Assembly (NCBI RefSeq): GCF_900156745.1 | Contig: NZ_LT707065.1 | Coordinates: 620,001-684,000, forward strand | Length of the DNA: 64,000 nt | Direction of reading: 5' to 3' | DNA from: Achromobacter sp. MFA1 R4 | Lineage (GTDB): Bacteria; Pseudomonadota; Gammaproteobacteria; Burkholderiales; Burkholderiaceae_B | In this document: positions 60,778-64,000 of the stretch, piece after piece | How the letters are laid out: each line of letters begins with the position of its first letter | How positions within the stretch are numbered: the stretch's first letter is position 1 | Position numbers and translations under genes: made by a program | Notes under the pieces: model-generated | What the model saw: only the letters and a program-made list of their open reading frames with translations | Database searches by the model: none | What the model was told of the DNA's origin: nothing

Positions 60778-60806
60778 TTGCACACCAAATTTAGTTCGTG
60801 CATAAT
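60778..60806 (+). promoter_or_regulatory. Sigma-70 promoter of the tRNA operon
   Basis: TTGCAC (60778-60783), 17 bp, CATAAT (60801-60806; 5 of 6 to consensus). Expected start about 60813, about 105 bases before tRNA-Ala. Confidence 0.6.
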
Positions 60807-60916
60807 CTCGTTTCTTCGCCAACGGCACTAAACAAAACCGGCAACGAAACAGCAAGAAACGCTCTGGAAACAGCGCATTTTTCGCCAAAATCGTTGAACG
60901 GATTGATTAGAGAAAC

Positions 60917-60992
<76 letters not shown>

Positions 60993-61027
60993 GCCCAACG
61001 CGAAGAACGCAGTACAGAAAGTCCGCA

Positions 61028-61103
61028 GTCCCCTTCGTCTAGAGGCCTAGGACATCACCCTTTCACGGTGAGTACAGGGGTTCGAATCCCCTAGGGGACG
61101 CCA
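61028..61103 (+). tRNA. tRNA-Glu(TTC), copy 1
   Basis: 76 bases including CCA. Acceptor stem GTCCCCT/AGGGGAC, anticodon loop CTTTCAC gives TTC, T-arm GGGTTCGAATCCC. 35 bases after tRNA-Ala. Confidence 0.96.
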
Positions 61104-61179
61104 GTTTTCTGGCACGCTAGTCGTGTAGTAGTAGCAGTGATGCAGTTGAAGTGACAATGTAGTTGAGTTAAGCCGCTGC

Positions 61180-61256
61180 GGAGCGGTAGTTCAGTTGGTT
61201 AGAATACCGGCCTGTCACGCCGGGGGTCGCGGGTTCGAGCCCCGTCCGCTCCGCCA
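61180..61256 (+). tRNA. tRNA-Asp(GTC), copy 1
   Basis: 77 bases including CCA. Acceptor stem GGAGCGG/CCGCTCC, anticodon loop CTGTCAC gives GTC. The G34 of this tRNA is a substrate for queuosine made by queA/tgt in this window. Confidence 0.96.
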
Positions 61257-61281
61257 AAAGCTCTCTCGCTCAGGGTCTTTC

Positions 61282-61312
61282 AAGAGCTCCGTTTTCGGGG
61301 CTTTTTTGTTTT
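61282..61312 (+). terminator. Terminator after the first tRNA trio
   Basis: Stem agctcc / ggggct (with a G-U pair) around gttttc, extended by A/T pairs, followed by six T then g-ttttataa. It separates the two tRNA trios. Confidence 0.7.
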
Positions 61313-61360
61313 ATAAGTGTGAGACCTTGTTGTCTGAAGTTTGGGACAGCAGCACATGCT

Positions 61361-61436
<76 letters not shown>

Positions 61437-61486
61437 GTACGCAGTTCGGTAGTAACGCAGTACAGTAGTAAAGTTGTTGGTTCCAG

Positions 61487-61562
61487 GTCCCCTTCGTCTA
61501 GAGGCCTAGGACATCACCCTTTCACGGTGAGTACAGGGGTTCGAATCCCCTAGGGGACGCCA
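61487..61562 (+). tRNA. tRNA-Glu(TTC), copy 2
   Basis: Identical by eye to copy 1 at 61028-61103. 50-base spacer to the preceding tRNA-Ala, different from the first spacer except for a shared aacgcagtacag. Confidence 0.96.
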
Positions 61563-61651
61563 GCTTTGGTTGGCATGTAGTAAAAGCTGCCTTGACACCG
61601 CAGCGTAGTTGTTCAAGTCGTCTGTTTGATGACGTCTGTTTAGGCCGCTGC

Positions 61652-61728
61652 GGAGCGGTAGTTCAGTTGGTTAGAATACCGGCCTGTCACGCCGGGGGTC
61701 GCGGGTTCGAGCCCCGTCCGCTCCGCCA
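61652..61728 (+). tRNA. tRNA-Asp(GTC), copy 2
   Basis: Identical by eye to copy 1 at 61180-61256. Both Asp genes are preceded by gccgctgc. Confidence 0.96.
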
Positions 61729-61770
61729 AGCACTTTGCGCCTGCAGATCGCCGTTCACGGCACACCCAGA

Positions 61771-61800
61771 AAGCTCCGGATTCCGGAGCTTTTTTGTTTT
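61771..61800 (+). terminator. Terminator after the second tRNA trio
   Basis: Perfect 9-bp stem aagctccgg / ccggagctt, loop att, then a T-rich tail (ttttgtttt). Confidence 0.85.
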
Positions 61801-61947
61801 GTGCCTGACCTTCGCGCCGCCGTTCGCGCGGTCCAATCCCCTCCCGTTGTACCCCTTCCGCGAGACTCGTCCGTTTTGACCTCTGGACAGCGTCGCCACG
61901 CGGCTTCATGCTTGCGCGTATACGCCAGACAAAGAAAAGAGGCCTAC

Positions 61948-63441
61948 GTGACCCCCAATGACGCCGCACCCCAAGCACATCGCCAACACCTGCAAAGCAT
62001 CATTGCGGGCTTGAACGAGGGCATCATTCTGCTTGAGGCCGACGGGTCGATCGCCTGGGCCAACGCCAGCGCACTTGCGCTGCATGGCGTCGAAGACATC
62101 GACGACCTGGGCGGCACGCCCGCCGGCTTTCGAAAGCGATACACGCTGACGTACCGCAACCACCACCGCGTGCCGGCACGCCAGTATCCCCTGGACCGGC
62201 TGGCGGCCGGCGAAGAGTTCGACGACTTGCTGCTGGACCTGGGCCGCAAGGACGATGAAGAGTTCCTGCGCAACCTGCTCGCCCGCGGCCTGAACCTGGA
62301 CGACGGCGGGCCCTTCCCGTACCGGGTGCTGATCCTGCATGACCAGACGGCGCAGATCAACGCCGAGGTGCGATTCGAACGCACCTTTTCGGCCAATCCG
62401 GCGCCCGCACTGATCTGCCGGCTGTCCGACCTGCGCTACGTGAAGGTCAACCAGGGCTTTCTCGAGATGACGGGCTACGCGCGCGACGCCGTGCTGGGCA
62501 AGTCGGCCTATGAACTGGACGTGCTGGATGGCGGCGAGGACAAAGAGTCCGCCGTCGCGCGCCTGAACGAAGGCCGCACCATTCCCCAGCGCGAGGGCGT
62601 GCTGAAGCTGCCGGACGGCTCGAGCAGATTCGTCGTGGTGGCGGGGCAGCCGATCGACATGCACGACGAGCCCTGCATGCTGTTCACCTTCATCGACCTG
62701 GAGGGCCGCAAGCGGACCGAAGAGGCGCTGCGCGAAAGCGAAGAGCGTTTCTCGAAGGCCTTCCGGCTGGCGCCCGTGCCTATGGCGGTGTGCGACGGCG
62801 ACACGCTCAACGTGCTGAACGTCAACGACGCCTTCACGGCCGTGACGGGGGTGGCGCTGGAGGACAACAACGAACAGGACCTCACCGACCTGGGGCTGCG
62901 GCCCTATGAAGGCATGGTGGCCGGCCTGAAGCGCGGTGAAAGCGTCCGCAACCGCGAAGCGGCGATGATCGCCCAGGACGGCGGCGAACTGGACTGCCTG
63001 GTGTCCGCCGAGCCCGTCATGATCGGCGGGCTGCGGCGCGTGCTGATCGTGATGCAGGACATCACCGACCGCAAGCGGTCCGAGACCGAACTGCTGACGG
63101 CGATCGAGGCGGTCATGCAGGACACCTCGTGGTTCAGCCGCGGCATCATCGAAAAACTGGCGCAACTGCGCCAGCCCGCCCCCGCTACGCGCGACGTGGC
63201 CGAGCTGGCCCAACTGACGTCGCGCGAACGCGAGGTCCTGGGCCTGCTGTGCCAGGGGCACGACGATGACGGCATCGCCAAGGCGCTCAAGCTGTCGCGC
63301 AACACCGTGCGCAACCACGTAGCGACGATCTACAGCAAGATCGGCGTGCATCGTCGCAGCGCCGCCATCGTGTGGGCCCGCGACCGGGGTATCACCGGAC
63401 ACGAGAGCACGCGCAACCGGGACAAGCCCGCCAAGTCTTGA
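61948..63441 (+). CDS. Multi-PAS sensor with LuxR-type HTH domain
   Basis: A 497-residue cytoplasmic regulator: three PAS-like regions (about 15-70, 135-240 and 255-375; for example LNEGIILLEADGSIAWANASA, RLSDLRYVKVNQGFLEMTGYARDAVLGKS, VCDGDTLNVLNVNDAFTAVTG) and a C-terminal LuxR HTH (about 425-480: LTSREREVLGLLCQGHDDDGIAKALKLSRNTVRNHVATIYSKIGVHRR). No kinase or receiver domain, so the signal must act through the PAS pockets. Start GTG 61948 has AAGAGG about 7 bases upstream; the longer frame overlaps tRNA-terminator sequence and is rejected. Targets are unknown; it sits between the tRNA trio and bioB. Confidence 0.87.
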   Translation: MTPNDAAPQAHRQHLQSIIAGLNEGIILLEADGSIAWANASALALHGVEDIDDLGGTPAGFRKRYTLTYRNHHRVPARQYPLDRLAAGEEFDDLLLDLGRKDDEEFLRNLLARGLNLDDGGPFPYRVLILHDQTAQINAEVRFERTFSANPAPALICRLSDLRYVKVNQGFLEMTGYARDAVLGKSAYELDVLDGGEDKESAVARLNEGRTIPQREGVLKLPDGSSRFVVVAGQPIDMHDEPCMLFTFIDLEGRKRTEEALRESEERFSKAFRLAPVPMAVCDGDTLNVLNVNDAFTAVTGVALEDNNEQDLTDLGLRPYEGMVAGLKRGESVRNREAAMIAQDGGELDCLVSAEPVMIGGLRRVLIVMQDITDRKRSETELLTAIEAVMQDTSWFSRGIIEKLAQLRQPAPATRDVAELAQLTSREREVLGLLCQGHDDDGIAKALKLSRNTVRNHVATIYSKIGVHRRSAAIVWARDRGITGHESTRNRDKPAKS

Positions 63442-63477
63442 GCGGGCTGCCTGGAATTTACAAATTGACACCACATT

Positions 63478-63500
63478 TTCGGCGACTCGCACTCGCCGAA
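63478..63500. promoter_or_regulatory. 8-bp inverted repeat in the gap before bioB
   Basis: ttcggcga / tcgccgaa around ctcgcac, 190 bases before the bioB start. No T-run, so an operator or a weak 3' structure for the PAS-LuxR gene. It does not match the BirA operator (TTGTAAACC-type). Confidence 0.45.
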
Positions 63501-63689
63501 GATGACGCCGCGTTCGATTGAGCCGACCTTCAAAAGCGGCCATTTTTTCCTATCTCTACGTCAAGTCACCAGCAAAAACGGCCTTGTTGAGCGCATTGCG
63601 CAAAACGGCCGCAGCTTCTTACGATCCGCCGATCCAGCCCCTGGCCCCGCCAGCGGGCGCGAATCGAGCACGAACGAAGGAGCCAGACC

Positions 63690-64000
63690 TTGCAGACCGC
63701 GTATATCCCCTTCCCGACGGCGCCCAAGCGCCAGACTGCCCCGGCATGGACCGCCGACGACATCCTGGCGCTCTACGCGCTGCCGTTCATGGACCTGCTG
63801 CATCGGGCGCAGCAGACGCACCGCGCCCATTTCGACCCCAACGTCATCCAGCTCTCCAGCCTGCTGTCGATCAAGACCGGCGGCTGTCCGGAGGACTGCG
63901 CCTACTGCCCGCAATCGTCGCACTACGACACCGGCGTGGACGCCGACAAGCTCATGCCGCTGGCGGACGTGGTGGCCGCGGCGCGCGCGGCGCAGGCCAG
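63690..64000 (+). CDS. bioB: Biotin synthase, partial (5' part only)
   Basis: The first 103 residues of BioB, which inserts sulfur into dethiobiotin. Radical-SAM cysteines C66-x3-C70-x2-C73 (CPEDCAYC) with the BioB-specific PQSSHY after them. Start is TTG 63690, supported by GAAGGAG about 8 bases upstream; no ATG is suitably placed. It continues beyond the window. Confidence 0.95.
   Translation, partial: MQTAYIPFPTAPKRQTAPAWTADDILALYALPFMDLLHRAQQTHRAHFDPNVIQLSSLLSIKTGGCPEDCAYCPQSSHYDTGVDADKLMPLADVVAAARAAQA

Larger units (their letters stand above)
60526..60916. other. 391-base A/T-rich stretch before the tRNA cluster
   Basis: No convincing gene. It contains one short possible minus-strand frame (60536-60730), an eight-base A tract near 60593-60600, and a sigma-70 promoter (60778-60806). 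The rest (60807-60916) is the leader of the first tRNA transcript. Confidence 0.6.

Overview
The window is high-GC, densely coded DNA with short intergenic gaps and frequent ATGA start/stop overlaps. Gene content and order (tkt-gap-pgk, queA-tgt-yajC-secD-secF, miaB-phoH-ybeY-corC-lnt, and the DUF3141-acyltransferase-acetate kinase-fabI cassette) point to the chromosome of a beta-proteobacterium of the Alcaligenaceae, most likely Achromobacter or a close Bordetella relative. The genus is inferred from recalled gene order, not from a database search. No prophage, insertion sequence or CRISPR array was seen; the only mobile-type module is a small higBA-like toxin-antitoxin pair.

Layout. 1-8.6 kb: partial lipoprotein, mog, an isolated dltD homologue overlapping a 41-residue membrane microprotein, a PiT phosphate transporter, a DsbA-like oxidoreductase, two glutathione transferases, cbpA-cbpM, an acetyltransferase and a cupin. 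8.6-14.3 kb: a coupled DUF3141 / phosphotransacylase / acetate kinase / enoyl reductase operon with a palindrome over its promoter. 14.3-20.5 kb: SulP transporter and a tkt-gap-pgk operon, with repeated palindromes between genes. 20.7-31.6 kb: rsmE; a maeB-patatin-barstar operon; a degenerate flavoprotein-like gene; an aminotransferase; a lytic transglycosylase; ubiD; a yqjD/yqjE-type envelope set. 31.7-42.1 kb: a secreted hypothetical protein and a nitrate-assimilation region (nrtA-nrtB-nrtD-nasC-nasA, divergent nasT, then cysG). 42.1-50.5 kb: upp, dacB, queA-tgt-yajC-secD-secF. 50.6-60.5 kb: higBA, a VOC protein, alaX, a PAP2 phosphatase, miaB-phoH-ybeY-corC-lnt, an aldo/keto reductase. 60.8-64 kb: two copies of a tRNA-Ala/Glu/Asp trio, a PAS-LuxR regulator and the start of bioB.

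Three systems stand out. (1) The dltD homologue keeps the family's serine and Asp/His motifs, and the overlapping microprotein ends exactly in FxYxxF, the pattern of the Gram-positive DltX acyl-relay peptide. No dltA, dltB or dltC lies nearby, so this could be an unlinked or new envelope-acylation module. (2) The nitrate operon's control region can be read almost completely: two NtrC-like sites, a near-perfect sigma-54 promoter, a leader with an intrinsic terminator, and a divergent ANTAR antiterminator gene. (3) The DUF3141 cassette joins a PHA-synthase-like hydrolase with a predicted Cys-Asp-His triad and a histone-like tail to acyl-phosphate chemistry and an enoyl reductase; its purpose is unknown.

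Most starts were chosen from a ribosome binding site, family length or overlap with the previous gene. GTG or TTG starts are common (GNAT, yfcF-like GST, ubiD, queA, PAS-LuxR, bioB).
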